Source of the DNA: Verrucomicrobiaceae bacterium
GTDB taxonomy: Bacteria; Verrucomicrobiota; Verrucomicrobiia; Verrucomicrobiales; Akkermansiaceae
Assembly: GCA_027484055.1 (NCBI GenBank)
Contig: JAIXQH010000067.1
Coordinates: 109,581 to 173,580 of the forward strand
Reading direction: 5' to 3'
DNA: 64,000 nucleotides
Shown: one piece after another, positions 16,799 to 29,331 of the stretch
Numbering within the stretch: the stretch's first letter is position 1
Layout of the letters: every line of letters begins with the position of its first letter
Made by a program: the position numbers and the translations under genes
Notes under the pieces: generated by a model
Told to the model about the DNA's origin: nothing
What the model saw: only the letters and a program-made list of their open reading frames with translations
Databases searched by the model: none

Positions 16799-18319
16799 AT
16801 GCTCCGCCGTCTTGTGAGTTCCATTCCGGTAGAGCCATCGTTGGAAGCCTTCGCTGAGCTGGCGAAGCGGGGAAATGTCGTGCCCGTTTACACCCAGCTT
16901 GCGGCAGACTTTGAGACCCCCTTGTCCGCTTATTTAAAAGTGCGGGATAGCCGTCATTCGTTCCTGCTTGAGAGCGCAGAAAGCACGGAAAAAGGCGGGC
17001 GTTGGTCGATCGTCGGCAGCGGCCCACGCCTCGTTTTTGAAGCGCGCGGTAAGGAAATCTCCATCCGCGAAGGCTCGAAAACGCGGACCTTTACTGTAGA
17101 GGACGACGTGCTGGCCGCGCTCGAACGCGAAATGGCTCCTTACCAACCCGTGACTCACGGCGCGTTGCCGCAATTTTCCGGAGGCATGGTCGGCTACCTT
17201 TCCTACGATGCGGTGCGCCAATTCGAGCCGACACTTGGCCCGCCGCCGCCGGATGTCATCGGCATTCCGGATGCGATGTTCATGCTGGCGGACACCTTGC
17301 TGGTCTTCGATCACCGCTTGCGCCGGTTGCAGGTCATCGCAAATGCCTTTCTCGACGAATTTCCCACGCCAGAAGAAGCCTACGCTGCGGCCAGAGGGCG
17401 CATCGCCGCGATGGTGGAAATTCTCAATCGTCCCCTCCACGTCCACGCGCTCAACGGGCTGATCCACGCCGAGCCAGTCGCCGCGCGGAGCAATACCACT
17501 CAGGCAGAGTTCGAGCAAATCGTCCGCGACGGGAAGGAATTCATCGCTGCAGGGGATATTTTCCAGTTCGTGCCCAGTCAGCGCTTCGAGGTGGATTTCG
17601 ACCGCCCACCCGTCGATCTCTACCGGGCACTGCGCCTCGTCAATCCCTCGCCTTACATGTTCATCCTTGAGCTGGGCGATTTCGCACTCGTTGGGAGTTC
17701 TCCAGAAGTGCATGTTCGCTCGATTCAAGGCCGCATCGACATCCGCCCCATCGCCGGCACGCGCTGGAGGGGAAAAACGCCTGCTGAGGATGACGCCCTC
17801 GCTGCCGACCTCATGGCCGACCCGAAAGAACGCGCCGAGCACCTCATGCTCGTGGACCTAGCTCGTAACGACGTGGGCCGCATCGCGAAACACGGCAAGG
17901 TGAGCGTGGATGATTTCATGATCGTCGAGCGTTACAGCCACGTCATGCACATCGTTTCCAATGTCTCCGGTGAACTCGACCCCGCCCACAGCGCCTACGA
18001 TGTCTTGCGCGCGACCTTTCCCGCCGGGACCGTTAGCGGCGCGCCGAAAATCCGCGCCATGCAGATCATCAACTCGCTTGAAAAAAACAAACGCTGCGCC
18101 TACGCCGGAGCCGTCGGTTACTTCGGCTTCGACGGCTCACACGACTCCTGCATCACCCTTCGCACCTGCCTCTTGAAAGGTGGCAAAGCCTACGTGCAAG
18201 CCGGTGCCGGCGTCGTGGCGGATTCCGATCCCACCTACGAGTATGAGGAAACCGTCAACAAGGCCAAAGCCCTACTCCGCGCCATCGCCCTCGCGAAGAC
18301 CCTAGGCCCCGAATCCTGA
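16799..18319 (+). CDS. trpE: Anthranilate synthase component I
   Basis: Makes anthranilate from chorismate with the TrpG glutaminase, the first step of tryptophan synthesis. At 506 residues it has normal length. The N-terminal domain carries FLLESAE (around residue 60), the LLES motif tied to tryptophan feedback inhibition, which favours TrpE over PabB. The chorismate-binding domain (about 240-500) shows [34 protein letters not shown] and [15 protein letters not shown]. The ATG at 16799 is used because the longer upstream frame runs through the ispH promoter. trpG follows after 19 bases. Confidence 0.95.
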   Translation: MLRRLVSSIPVEPSLEAFAELAKRGNVVPVYTQLAADFETPLSAYLKVRDSRHSFLLESAESTEKGGRWSIVGSGPRLVFEARGKEISIREGSKTRTFTVEDDVLAALEREMAPYQPVTHGALPQFSGGMVGYLSYDAVRQFEPTLGPPPPDVIGIPDAMFMLADTLLVFDHRLRRLQVIANAFLDEFPTPEEAYAAARGRIAAMVEILNRPLHVHALNGLIHAEPVAARSNTTQAEFEQIVRDGKEFIAAGDIFQFVPSQRFEVDFDRPPVDLYRALRLVNPSPYMFILELGDFALVGSSPEVHVRSIQGRIDIRPIAGTRWRGKTPAEDDALAADLMADPKERAEHLMLVDLARNDVGRIAKHGKVSVDDFMIVERYSHVMHIVSNVSGELDPAHSAYDVLRATFPAGTVSGAPKIRAMQIINSLEKNKRCAYAGAVGYFGFDGSHDSCITLRTCLLKGGKAYVQAGAGVVADSDPTYEYEETVNKAKALLRAIALAKTLGPES

Positions 18320-18338
18320 AATCTCGCCACTCGCACCC

Positions 18339-18902
18339 ATGCTCCTCATTCTCGATAACTACGACTCTTTCACCTACAACCTCGTGCAATACTTCGGCGA
18401 GCTGGGTGCGGAGATGAAAATTTTCCGCAACGACGTGCTCACCGTGGACGACGTGAAAGCGCTCAAGCCCGACCGCATCTGCATTTCCCCCGGCCCCTGC
18501 ACGCCCACCGAAGCGGGCATTTCCTGCGCGCTGATTCAGGAAATGGGTGCCACCACGCCGATTCTGGGCGTCTGCCTCGGCCACCAATCCATCGGCCAAG
18601 TTTACGGCGGGGATGTCGTCCGCGCAGACCGCCTCATGCACGGGAAAACTTCCCCCATCCTCCATTCCAGCAAGAGCGTCTTCGCCGGGATGCCCAGCCC
18701 CTTTGAGGCCACCCGCTACCACTCGCTCATCGTCAAACGCGAAACGCTGCCCGACTGCCTCGAAATCACCGCCTGGACCGAAGAGGGTGAAATCATGGGC
18801 CTCATGCACAAGGAATTCCCCGTCCACGGCGTGCAATTCCACCCCGAATCCATCCTCACCCAAGACGGCAAGCGACTTCTGGAAAATTTCCTCAAACTCT
18901 GA
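18339..18902 (+). CDS. trpG: Anthranilate/aminodeoxychorismate synthase glutaminase component
   Basis: Class I glutamine amidotransferase that supplies ammonia to TrpE (and possibly to a PabB elsewhere). At 187 residues it shows [18 protein letters not shown] at the start, the [11 protein letters not shown] loop, the nucleophile elbow [11 protein letters not shown] (catalytic Cys near residue 80) and the HPESILT box with the catalytic His and Glu. It lies 19 bases downstream of trpE and is surely co-transcribed. It converges on recJ with 27 bases between the stops. Confidence 0.95.
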   Translation: MLLILDNYDSFTYNLVQYFGELGAEMKIFRNDVLTVDDVKALKPDRICISPGPCTPTEAGISCALIQEMGATTPILGVCLGHQSIGQVYGGDVVRADRLMHGKTSPILHSSKSVFAGMPSPFEATRYHSLIVKRETLPDCLEITAWTEEGEIMGLMHKEFPVHGVQFHPESILTQDGKRLLENFLKL

Positions 18903-18929
18903 AATTAAGGCCGCCCTAGACCCAGCGGA

Positions 18930-20627
18930 TTAGAGAATTTCCGCCGCCCTCACATCTTGAATGATCAGTTGCAGCGTCGTTCTGCCGCGGAAGGTATTTC
19001 GATCTATCGTGAAAGCGATGTCCCAAGGCGGATTTGGCAGCGGGTATTCACCTCCGCCGAAGAAGACGGCGTCTTGCTCGTGGTAACCTTGACGGAGCAT
19101 GAAGCGCAGGTGGTTGTTCTTCATGTGCAGCGGCGAGCGACTCAGGCCCACTTTCCGGGAAATGAAAATCGGCTGTGGATTTCCGCTGCCGAAGGGCTGT
19201 AGCAAATCGTAGCTCGCGAGGAATTCCAGCGAGAGTTGATCGAAGGAAATCTCCGCATCATACATCAGCTTGGGCTGTCGTTGCTCGGGATTGGTGGTTT
19301 GAGTCACATATTCGGAAAATCGGCTGCGGAATGAGTCCAGATTCTCTTCATGGATCGAGAGCCCGGCAGCCATCGCATGGCCACCGCCTGCGATTAAATC
19401 ATCCTCACAGGCACGGATCGCATCCACCAGCGAGACCCCTTCGATGCTGCGCCCAGAACCTTTTCCGACTCCATCCTCGCCGATCGCGATGACAAAGGTC
19501 GGCTTGTGATACTGCCTCATCAACCGAGATGCCACGATTCCCACCACGCCGTGATGCCACGCACGGGATCCCAGCACGATCACCGGATCACGCGCCGGAT
19601 CGAAATCCACCAACATCTCGATGGCCTCTCTACGGATCAGTCCCTCGTGTGCTTGCCGCTCTTTATTATACGCATCAAGTTTATGCGCCAGATCCAAGGC
19701 CTGCCGTCTGCAGTCCGTCGTCAGCGTCGCCAAGGCATCTTCAGGCACATCCATCCGCCCCGCAGCATTCAAGCGCGGTCCGATCCGGAATCCCACATCC
19801 ATCGACGTCGCCGGACCGCTCATCCCCGTCACCTCTTGCAACGCTCTCAAACCCGGGTTCAAGGTATTCGGTAAATGCTTCAACCCATGCCGGACCATCA
19901 ATCGATTTTCCCCCACCATCGGCACGATGTCAGAAATGGTCGCCACCGCCACCAGATCGATGAGCTCCTTTAAATCCAAGTCCACCACCCGCGTCTTCAT
20001 CATCGCGTGACCCAGTTTGAAAACCACCCCCGCTGCGCAAAGATACGTGAAATCAGAGCCGCACTTCGGATTCACCAAGGCGCAGCAGTCTGGTCGCCCT
20101 TCCAACTCAGGCTCGTGGTGATCCACAATCAGCACATCGATCCCATCCGCCCTTAATGCCGCCACTTCGTCGATCGATACCGTCCCACAATCCACCGTGA
20201 TGAGTAAATCCGGCTTTGGCCCTTCTTCCATGCATCGCGCCAAGGCCACCGTGCTCAACCCATAGCCTTCCGGCCCCCGGCGCGGGATGAAGTAGCGTGG
20301 CGTCAATCCGTAGGCCATTAAGATTCGCCGCATCAGTGTGATGGATGTCACTCCATCCACGTCATAGTCGCCGTAAATGCAGACTTTTTCACCCTTATCG
20401 ATCGCCGCGAAGACCCGATCTACCGCCAGTTTCATGTCGGGAATGAGAAACGGGTCCGTCAAATCACGCAATTTTGGGCGCAGATAGCCTTCAAGATCCA
20501 CGCCTGGAGGAAGTCCTCTTTGGCGGATCAAATGTTCAAGAATCGGGGGAAAGCTGCTGACAGAACCGTGAGTCTCTTTTTTAAACGGTTCGCCTCGCGC
20601 TATCCATTTGAACGGCTGTGCTCGCAT
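18930..20627 (-). CDS. recJ: Single-stranded-DNA-specific exonuclease RecJ
   Basis: 5'-3' exonuclease on single-stranded DNA, used in recombination and mismatch repair. At 565 residues it matches bacterial RecJ. The DHH phosphoesterase motifs are visible: GDYDVDGVTS (residues 86-95), VDCGT (147-151) and VDHHEP (169-174), with the DHHA1 domain marked by GSGRSIEG and AGGGHAMAAG, and a C-terminal OB-fold region. It is divergent from dnaK, with a 273-base spacer between the starts. Confidence 0.96.
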   Translation of the reverse strand: MRAQPFKWIARGEPFKKETHGSVSSFPPILEHLIRQRGLPPGVDLEGYLRPKLRDLTDPFLIPDMKLAVDRVFAAIDKGEKVCIYGDYDVDGVTSITLMRRILMAYGLTPRYFIPRRGPEGYGLSTVALARCMEEGPKPDLLITVDCGTVSIDEVAALRADGIDVLIVDHHEPELEGRPDCCALVNPKCGSDFTYLCAAGVVFKLGHAMMKTRVVDLDLKELIDLVAVATISDIVPMVGENRLMVRHGLKHLPNTLNPGLRALQEVTGMSGPATSMDVGFRIGPRLNAAGRMDVPEDALATLTTDCRRQALDLAHKLDAYNKERQAHEGLIRREAIEMLVDFDPARDPVIVLGSRAWHHGVVGIVASRLMRQYHKPTFVIAIGEDGVGKGSGRSIEGVSLVDAIRACEDDLIAGGGHAMAAGLSIHEENLDSFRSRFSEYVTQTTNPEQRQPKLMYDAEISFDQLSLEFLASYDLLQPFGSGNPQPIFISRKVGLSRSPLHMKNNHLRFMLRQGYHEQDAVFFGGGEYPLPNPPWDIAFTIDRNTFRGRTTLQLIIQDVRAAEIL

Positions 20628-20754
20628 GAAGTGGCGGGGAGATTAGTGGCGCACATCGGGTTGACACAAGGTCGGAAACGAAAAGCGTGCAAATCCGCGC
20701 ACTCGGCCACAATGGCGCAGTGAAAATGCGCCAGTTTGGCACTCATTTGCACAT

Positions 20755-20783
20755 TTGAAGGCGGTGATTCATGGCGATAAAAT
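20755..20783 (+). promoter_or_regulatory. Candidate dnaK promoter
   Basis: TTGAAG (20755-20760) and TAAAAT (20778-20783) are separated by 17 bases, a fair sigma-70-type match 117 bases upstream of the dnaK start, in the recJ/dnaK spacer. No CIRCE element is visible. Strength and heat control cannot be judged from sequence. Confidence 0.4.
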
Positions 20784-20849
20784 TCATAAATCATTCGTAA
20801 TAAATACATTATGTCTAAATCCAGATTAGCGGCACACGCCATGCGATAG

Positions 20850-22811
<1,962 letters not shown>

Positions 22812-22821
22812 CGAAAGATCT

Positions 22822-22854
22822 GAATAGGGCCTATACGTCGTATAGGACCTATTC
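22822..22854. repeat. Hairpin in the dnaK/groES spacer, 9-base-period type
   Basis: GAATAGGGCCTATAC (22822-22836), loop GTC, GTATAGGACCTATTC (22840-22854): 14 of 15 pairs match. The arms step in 9-base units of TATAGGACC type, like the nuoM/nuoN repeat. No T-run follows, so it is not a classical terminator, but it may block readthrough or protect transcript ends. Confidence 0.55.
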
Positions 22855-22948
22855 CGTCTCCCTCTTGCTGAAGCAATAAACACTTTCCACTCCGCACCTG
22901 CGGCGTGGCTTCTCACTGAAAAACACAAACCAACACATACCAAATACT

Positions 22949-23239
22949 ATGGCTAACATCAAACCACTCGGACAACGCGTCCTCGTCAAGCGTCTCGAAG
23001 CCGACGCCATCAGCGCTGGCGGCATCGTCCTTCCAGACACCGCCAAGGAAAAGCCACAAGAAGCTGAAGTCCTCAGCCTCGGCACCGGCGGTAAAGACGA
23101 CAAGGGCGTGCTCATCGAATTCACCGTCAAGGTCGGCGACAAGGTCCTCATCTCCAAATACGGCGGTACCGAAGTCAAAGTTGACGGTCAAGAAGTCCTC
23201 ATTCTCAACGAATCCGACATCCTCGGCATCGTTGGCTGA
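22949..23239 (+). CDS. groES: Co-chaperonin GroES
   Basis: Ten-kilodalton lid of the GroEL folding chamber. At 96 residues it has the family opening KPLGQRVLVKRLEADAISAG, the mobile loop GGIVLPDTAKEKPQEA (about residues 25-40) and the closing VKVDGQEVLILNESDILGIV. groEL follows after 75 bases; the spacer contains GATCGG and CCGATC in inverted order (23249-23270). No CIRCE operator is visible upstream. Confidence 0.98.
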   Translation: MANIKPLGQRVLVKRLEADAISAGGIVLPDTAKEKPQEAEVLSLGTGGKDDKGVLIEFTVKVGDKVLISKYGGTEVKVDGQEVLILNESDILGIVG

Positions 23240-23248
23240 AGTCAAAAA

Positions 23249-23270
23249 GATCGGTCAGATCCGGCCGATC
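23249..23270. repeat. Short inverted repeat in the groES/groEL spacer
   Basis: GATCGG (23249-23254) and CCGATC (23265-23270) face each other across 10 bases, inside a run of roughly 9-base steps (AGATCGGTC, AGATCCGGC, CGATCAGTC, AAATCAGAC). It resembles the other 9-base-period spacers in design, not sequence. Role unknown. Confidence 0.35.
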
Positions 23271-23299
23271 AGTCAAATCAGACTAATCTTACACAATAA

Positions 23300-24955
<1,656 letters not shown>

Positions 24956-25050
24956 ATCGTGGCGGCAATGGAGAGGAGCGACATGGCGGGACAAACCGCA
25001 TCTGTCAAAGTTCCCGCAATTTCCAGCCGCCAAGCCCCAATAATCCAAGA

Positions 25051-25081
25051 AGCCGGACAGGGAAACCTGCCCGGCTTTTTT
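25051..25081 (+). terminator. Intrinsic terminator after groEL
   Basis: AGCCGGACAGG (25051-25061), GAAA loop, CCTGCCCGGCT (25066-25076), then a run of Ts ending at 25081. Ten of 11 pairs match. This is a textbook intrinsic terminator. Confidence 0.9.
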
Positions 25082-25088
25082 CGTGGCG

Positions 25089-25126
25089 TTGACAAATCCC
25101 TCATGTGGACACAATATGTCCACATG
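25089..25126 (+). promoter_or_regulatory. Promoter and palindromic operator of the Phd/PIN toxin-antitoxin operon
   Basis: TTGACA (25089-25094) and CAATAT (25112-25117) are 17 bases apart. The inverted repeat CATGTGGACA-N5-TGTCCACATG (25102-25126) covers the -10 box and ends on the antitoxin ATG itself (25124-25126). The expected transcription start falls at about the ATG, so the mRNA would be leaderless. Binding by the antitoxin is inferred from the usual autoregulation of these operons. Confidence 0.7.
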
Positions 25127-25381
25127 AAAACCGTTACAGTCCGAGACCTTCGCAACAATTTCTCCAAAGTAGAAACCTGGCTTGGCGAGGGTGAGGAAAT
25201 CCAGATCCAGAAACGGGGGAAGTCGATTGGATACCTCTCGGCCCAACCCCGCTCGGACAAGTTTCCATTCCGCAAGGTGGATTGGGAGGCGAGACGGCGG
25301 GCAATCTGGGGAGATCGCACTTTCTCAGCAGAAGAAGTCCTTGCCATGCGTGAGGCCGAACTCGAAGGCGAGGAAGGATGA
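25124..25381 (+). CDS. Phd/YefM-like antitoxin
   Basis: An 85-residue protein whose N-terminus KTVTVRDLRNNFSKVETWL and following EEIQIQKRGKSIGYL match the Phd/YefM DNA-binding fold; the acidic C-terminus (AEEVLAMREAELEGEEG) would wrap the toxin. The ATG at 25124 is chosen because the promoter and operator end there. Its stop overlaps the toxin start (ATGA). It probably represses its own promoter through the palindrome that includes its start codon. Confidence 0.85.
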   Translation: MKTVTVRDLRNNFSKVETWLGEGEEIQIQKRGKSIGYLSAQPRSDKFPFRKVDWEARRRAIWGDRTFSAEEVLAMREAELEGEEG

Positions 25382-25830
25382 AAAGCTATCCTGATACCTC
25401 CTACCTTTGCGCGGTTTACCGCGAGCAGGACAACACCGCTCGTGCCGACGCATTCAACGCAGACTTGGAAGAGCCACTCCCCATCTCCACCCTGCTCTTA
25501 CTCGAATTCCGCCAGTCCGTGCGCCTTCAAGCCCGCTTGTTCGTGCAGGATCGCAGCAGAGGATTTCCGAAAGCCGAAGGCGCGGCCATGCTGCGGGCGA
25601 TCCAGTCCGATCTCGCGGGTGGCGTCTTGCAAATGGTAGCCCCAGATTGGGCCGACGTGCATCGTATCGCCGAAGAGCTGAGTTCAAAATACACGGAATC
25701 CGGAGGCCATCGCTCGGCGGATATTTTGCACGTCGCCACCGCCATCCACTTCGGAACCGAGCATTTTCTAACTTTCGACGTGAATCAGAGAAAAATCGCA
25801 GAGGCCGAGGGCATGATGGTGCCGCTGTAG
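25378..25830 (+). CDS. PIN-domain ribonuclease toxin (VapC-like)
   Basis: A 150-residue PIN domain protein, expected to cleave RNA with Mg2+ or Mn2+ when not held by its antitoxin. Acidic residues fit the fold: Asp6 (SYPDTSYL), Glu43 (LLLEFRQ), Asp115 (RSADILHVATAI) and Asp134 (LTFDVNQR). It overlaps the Phd/YefM-like antitoxin by 4 bases and shares its promoter. No terminator is visible downstream. Confidence 0.88.
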   Translation: MKSYPDTSYLCAVYREQDNTARADAFNADLEEPLPISTLLLLEFRQSVRLQARLFVQDRSRGFPKAEGAAMLRAIQSDLAGGVLQMVAPDWADVHRIAEELSSKYTESGGHRSADILHVATAIHFGTEHFLTFDVNQRKIAEAEGMMVPL

Positions 25831-25995
25831 AGGCTTAAAATTCCTCAAGATCGAGTGAATCCGCGCTCGCAAAAACCATCCCCCCTACCACCAAAGTTCG
25901 CTATCCAAGTACAGCTTGATCATGAAGACGCTGGAAAGAAAACTGGGTGCAGCAGCCTTTGATGACTTGTTGCCGATACCCGCGAAATCCGAGGA

Positions 25996-26595
25996 TTAAA
26001 TCCGCGCTCCCTGAGCCGCGAGCCCTGCTAGAATTCGCTCAATCTGTACTCGATGGATGCCCATGTGTCCGCCGGCCAGCGCATACCACGCGTAGGCATC
26101 CATCGGCCCGAACCAAGGATGGGCGAAGCAAACTTGTGATCGCAGGTTGGGAACTGCGGCCACGGCCTCTAGCAACGCATCACACGATTGTTCATACGCT
26201 GCGATGACCGCTACCGATACCGCAGGATCCGGCTTCACTGCGGCGGTGCTTACTTTACCTTCCGGGATCACGCCATTTCCCAAGGCTTCGATGATGCGGA
26301 TGAATTCGTGATGGACAATGCGTAGGTGGTCTAGGGTCATCATCACCGACCAATACCGACTGCTGTCTTCTAAGCCCGGCGGGCGTTTGATGAGGATGCG
26401 TTGTGATAAGGATTTTTCACTACAAGTATCCAGCAATCGCCGGAGCGCTGCCCTTTCTTGGATGAAGCGCTGGGTGAATGACTCTCTGCTGCCGGTCCAA
26501 CGTCGGAGCGCGAAAAGCGTCCTGCCGATGAGTAATTCCGGGAATGGCAGGCCGACTCCTGGTGCGGCGAGCTGGGGTTCGTTTGGTAAATTCAT
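25996..26595 (-). CDS. DinB-like protein
   Basis: A 199-residue protein of the DinB/YfiT-like four-helix fold, whose members are often metal-dependent transferases or hydrolases. Histidines that could be ligands lie in MMTLDHLRIVHHEF (about residues 85-98) and in the last helix, GGHMGIHRVQIERIL (about 172-186). It is divergent from an HxlR-type regulator with two operator-like boxes between them, so it is the likely target of that regulator. Its substrate is unknown. Confidence 0.75.
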   Translation of the reverse strand: MNLPNEPQLAAPGVGLPFPELLIGRTLFALRRWTGSRESFTQRFIQERAALRRLLDTCSEKSLSQRILIKRPPGLEDSSRYWSVMMTLDHLRIVHHEFIRIIEALGNGVIPEGKVSTAAVKPDPAVSVAVIAAYEQSCDALLEAVAAVPNLRSQVCFAHPWFGPMDAYAWYALAGGHMGIHRVQIERILAGLAAQGARI

Positions 26596-26614
26596 GGTGA
26601 AAATTTCCCATAAG

Positions 26615-26653
26615 ACTTGTGATTCGCAAGTAAAAAACTTGTGGATCGCAAGT
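26615..26653. promoter_or_regulatory. Tandem palindromic boxes between the DinB-like and HxlR genes
   Basis: Two 17-base boxes, ACTTGTGATTCGCAAGT (26615-26631) and ACTTGTGGATCGCAAGT (26637-26653), differ at a single position and each is an imperfect palindrome of ACTTG...CAAGT form. Their centres are 22 bases apart, about two helical turns. They lie between divergent starts and are the likely HxlR binding sites. Confidence 0.65.
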
Positions 26654-26676
26654 AACCTTCCATTTATCCTAAAATC

Positions 26677-27063
26677 GTGAGTCGGGAAAAATCTTCAAAA
26701 CGCCCTAAAGAAAGCCCTGCCCAGCGCTCGGTGTGCCCGGTGGCGTGCTCGCTTGACGTTTTGGGAGATCGCTGGACGCTGCTGGTGGTGCGGGATCTGA
26801 TGTTTGGTCGCTCGCGATTTAAGGACTTCAGTGCATCACCGGAAGGCATCCCGACGAATGTCCTGAGTGAGCGGCTAGAGCGTCTGGTCCAGCATGAGCT
26901 GGCTGTGCGAATCCCAGCTGCAGATGGGACGAAGCGGCTTGCTTACCAGCTTACGGAGAAGGGCGAAGCGTTGCGGCCAGTCTTGGAGGCGCTGCGCGAC
27001 TGGGGCTTGCAGTGGGAGCCGGGAACGCAGGCGCTGATTTCCGGTGAAAGTGCTGGCTTATGA
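26677..27063 (+). CDS. HxlR-family transcriptional regulator
   Basis: A 128-residue winged-helix regulator. The family sequence CPVACSLDVLGDRWTLLVVRDLM, split here as CPVACSLDVLGDRWTLL and VVRDLMFGRSRFKDF, contains the conserved N-terminal Cys used for redox or aldehyde sensing in some members; NVLSERLERL is the recognition helix. The start is GTG at 26677. It is divergent from a DinB-like gene with paired palindromes in the spacer. Inducer unknown. Its stop overlaps the convergent neighbour by 6 bases. Confidence 0.9.
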   Translation: MSREKSSKRPKESPAQRSVCPVACSLDVLGDRWTLLVVRDLMFGRSRFKDFSASPEGIPTNVLSERLERLVQHELAVRIPAADGTKRLAYQLTEKGEALRPVLEALRDWGLQWEPGTQALISGESAGL

Positions 27064-27744
27064 GGGAACTGAGTCGCTTTCGGATGCGGGGTCGGTGGCG
27101 CTAGCTTGCGGCTCTTCTTCCGCCAGGGGCGCTGCTGGGGCTGACTCGGAAGTTGCGGGTTCCACGGCATTTTCTGGTTCGGTGGTTTCGAGCACTGGCG
27201 CTTCCGTTTCACTCGCTGGTGCTGGGCTACGACCGTTGTTTTCGAGGAGGATGATGACTTCATTCTGCACCGCTTCGACTTGGCTCAGCGGGATGTCTGG
27301 GTCTTTAACGATGTAGATTTCACCGGTTTTACGCTGCTCATAGACCCGGATGATGCCGCTGGGCGTGCGCTGGCTGTCGGTCTCGCGCAGGAGTTTCTGA
27401 CGCTCCAGCATCACGGCGAGGATGAAGCGGGTGTTCTCGGTGTGGTCCTCGTCCTCCTCGATGAGGCGGCGGAGGATTTCCTCGGCACTGAGTTTTTCGG
27501 CGGCTTGTTGGACGTCGTTATTGGCTGGGGCCGAGTAGATCGTTTTCCAGAAGGAGAAGGGCTTTTCCGCGCTTTCCTGAAGAAGGTTCCAACCCTCCAC
27601 GCAGTAGTCGCGGCGGAGGTAGCCACTGGACTCGGGATCTGGATAGAGTGCGGTGATGATCGATTCGCGGTCGGTGAATAGATGCTGGGTGGCGGCGCAT
27701 TCGCGGCCACGGGAACGGACATGCCAAGGTTCTGCGAGTGCCAT
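27058..27744 (-). CDS. Conserved hypothetical protein with Pro/Glu-rich tail
   Basis: A 228-residue soluble protein of unknown function. The first 150 residues look folded and include EPWHVRSRGRECAATQHLF and YCVEGWNLLQ, with cysteines at about positions 16 and 48 that may form a small metal site. Residues from about 165 on are low-complexity (Pro, Ala, Glu, Ser) and probably disordered. It begins 9 bases after the LptF/G-type permease stops, so the two are likely co-transcribed. Confidence 0.75.
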   Translation of the reverse strand: MALAEPWHVRSRGRECAATQHLFTDRESIITALYPDPESSGYLRRDYCVEGWNLLQESAEKPFSFWKTIYSAPANNDVQQAAEKLSAEEILRRLIEEDEDHTENTRFILAVMLERQKLLRETDSQRTPSGIIRVYEQRKTGEIYIVKDPDIPLSQVEAVQNEVIILLENNGRSPAPASETEAPVLETTEPENAVEPATSESAPAAPLAEEEPQASATDPASESDSVPS

Positions 27745-27753
27745 GAGAGTAAA

Positions 27754-29118
27754 TTAAGAATGACCGGGGAAACACCGGCGAAGGAGATGGTAGATCGGCT
27801 GACCGCTGATTCTGCGGTAGTAAAGGTAAAACCCGAGGAGGGTGAAAGTGATGTTTGGAATCCACGCGGAGTAGAGTGGTTTCAGGGCGCCGGACTCGCC
27901 GAATGCGAGTGAAATACTTGTAAAAAGAAGCATGAGAGCGGAAAGCACCACCGCGAGGAAAACGCCACTGGCTGAGCCTCGGCGTGAGAAATGAATGCCA
28001 AGCGGTGTCGCGAGTAAAACCGTCACCAAGCAGGTGAAGGGGAGTGCCAAGCGGTAATGCCACTGGGTTTGATAAGGAGCGGGGTCGGCGAACTGGTTGT
28101 GACGCCTATTTTCAAGAAGCCAACTGTTCAGGTCGGGGATGCCGAGTTGGCTGGCGCTGAGTCCAGGCTTAATGAGTTGAGACGGGGTTTCTTGCAACGC
28201 AATGACCAGAGGCTCTGCGGGAGTGGTGAACGTCGGAGTTTGCTTGGGGAGATAGGTGCCCATGACGGCATGATCAAAGGTCCAGTCGCGGGTTTTTCGG
28301 TCCCACGAGGCGCTGGCGGCGGTGAGGCGTGATTCTAGGGTTTTGTCCTCGCGGGTGACGGTGATTTCCACATCCAAGAGTGGCGCACCTTTTTCATAAT
28401 TCTGGGGAAAGGCACCGATCCGCCAGAGTCGGCGTTCTGCGGGATTCAGAAAAATCACACTGGTGGCCTCGGCGGCTTTTTTGCCAATGGCCTCGGCGAG
28501 TATGTTGTCCAGGCGGCCTTCGGCGGTGGGGGCCCATTGGTAGTTCAACCCAAGGCACAATAGGCTGAGTAAAATCCCTGCAAGAATCAGCGGCAGGGTG
28601 ATCCTGACGACGCTTCTGCCCGCTTGAATCATCGCGATGACCTCACGACTGCCAGAGAATTTCCCCATCGTGTAGAGGAGCGACAAAAGTAAACTGTAGG
28701 GAAGCAGCAGGAGCAAAATGGCCGGTGCTCGCGTCAGGTAAAAGGTCAAAATCGTCTGTAGGACGTGCTTGGAATCTCGGAAGTCGCCGATTTTATCGCT
28801 CAAATCCATCAACAACCAAATGGCCATCAGCGCGGACAGGCTGATGCAGAAAATCCCAGCGAATTGCCGGGCGATGTAGCGATCCAGAGTGCCGCCAAGT
28901 GCGTAGAGCTGGAATGCCAGCGCGGGTAAAAAGCAAAGCGCTTGGAGAATCGGCAGCCGCGCCTGGTGGCTGGCGATGTCTGACTCGGGAAATCCTTCAA
29001 TTTGATGTTGAATCGCGCGGCTCTCACCGGGCATCAAGCCAGCACAGGCCAGCACCCCAAGCACGACGAGTGCGAGTGGGATGGCAAAGCGCCAGAGCGG
29101 ATGGGCGGGGAGATTCAT
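27754..29118 (-). CDS. LptF/LptG-family permease
   Basis: Inner-membrane permease of the YjgP/YjgQ family, which in the LptB2FG complex extracts lipopolysaccharide for transport outward. At 454 residues it has six hydrophobic helices, three before and three after a large beta-rich periplasmic region (about 210-350, with LESRLTAASASWDRKTRDWTF split as a jellyroll-like stretch). The N-terminus is about 75 residues longer than usual and contains two extra hydrophobic segments. No lptB is adjacent. It indicates a double-membrane cell envelope. Confidence 0.88.
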   Translation of the reverse strand: MNLPAHPLWRFAIPLALVVLGVLACAGLMPGESRAIQHQIEGFPESDIASHQARLPILQALCFLPALAFQLYALGGTLDRYIARQFAGIFCISLSALMAIWLLMDLSDKIGDFRDSKHVLQTILTFYLTRAPAILLLLLPYSLLLSLLYTMGKFSGSREVIAMIQAGRSVVRITLPLILAGILLSLLCLGLNYQWAPTAEGRLDNILAEAIGKKAAEATSVIFLNPAERRLWRIGAFPQNYEKGAPLLDVEITVTREDKTLESRLTAASASWDRKTRDWTFDHAVMGTYLPKQTPTFTTPAEPLVIALQETPSQLIKPGLSASQLGIPDLNSWLLENRRHNQFADPAPYQTQWHYRLALPFTCLVTVLLATPLGIHFSRRGSASGVFLAVVLSALMLLFTSISLAFGESGALKPLYSAWIPNITFTLLGFYLYYRRISGQPIYHLLRRCFPGHS

Positions 29119-29331
29119 GAACTTACCAAGCGGGGAGGAGCTTGGAGGCCACAGGCGGCGGGTGTCGAGTGTGTTATGAAGCTGGCCGCGAGAAGATTAT
29201 CGAAGGGGAGGGAAAAATACCATCGACGGGATCAGTCCCGCTGCGTTTACTGCAATGAACCATTTTCGAGCGTCTGCGAGCGGCCTTTTACCCCTTGCGA
29301 AGCACGATTTACCGAACGAAACATTGCCACC

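Noticed and set aside
16934..17842. Minus-strand frame of 302 codons opposite trpE
   Set aside because: trpE motifs are complete; the opposite frame has no family features.
20661..20690. TTGACA at 20661 as the dnaK promoter
   Set aside because: A perfect -35 box is there but no acceptable -10 box at 16-18 bases; the pair at 20755/20778 is better.
22812..22948. CIRCE operator before groES
   Set aside because: No TTAGCACTC/GAGTGCTAA pair is present; the palindrome there has a different sequence and lies close to the dnaK stop.
25922..25999. 25-codon frame MKTLERKLGAAAFDD... after the PIN toxin
   Set aside because: Too short and without clear start signals; it may be a remnant, but nothing supports translation.
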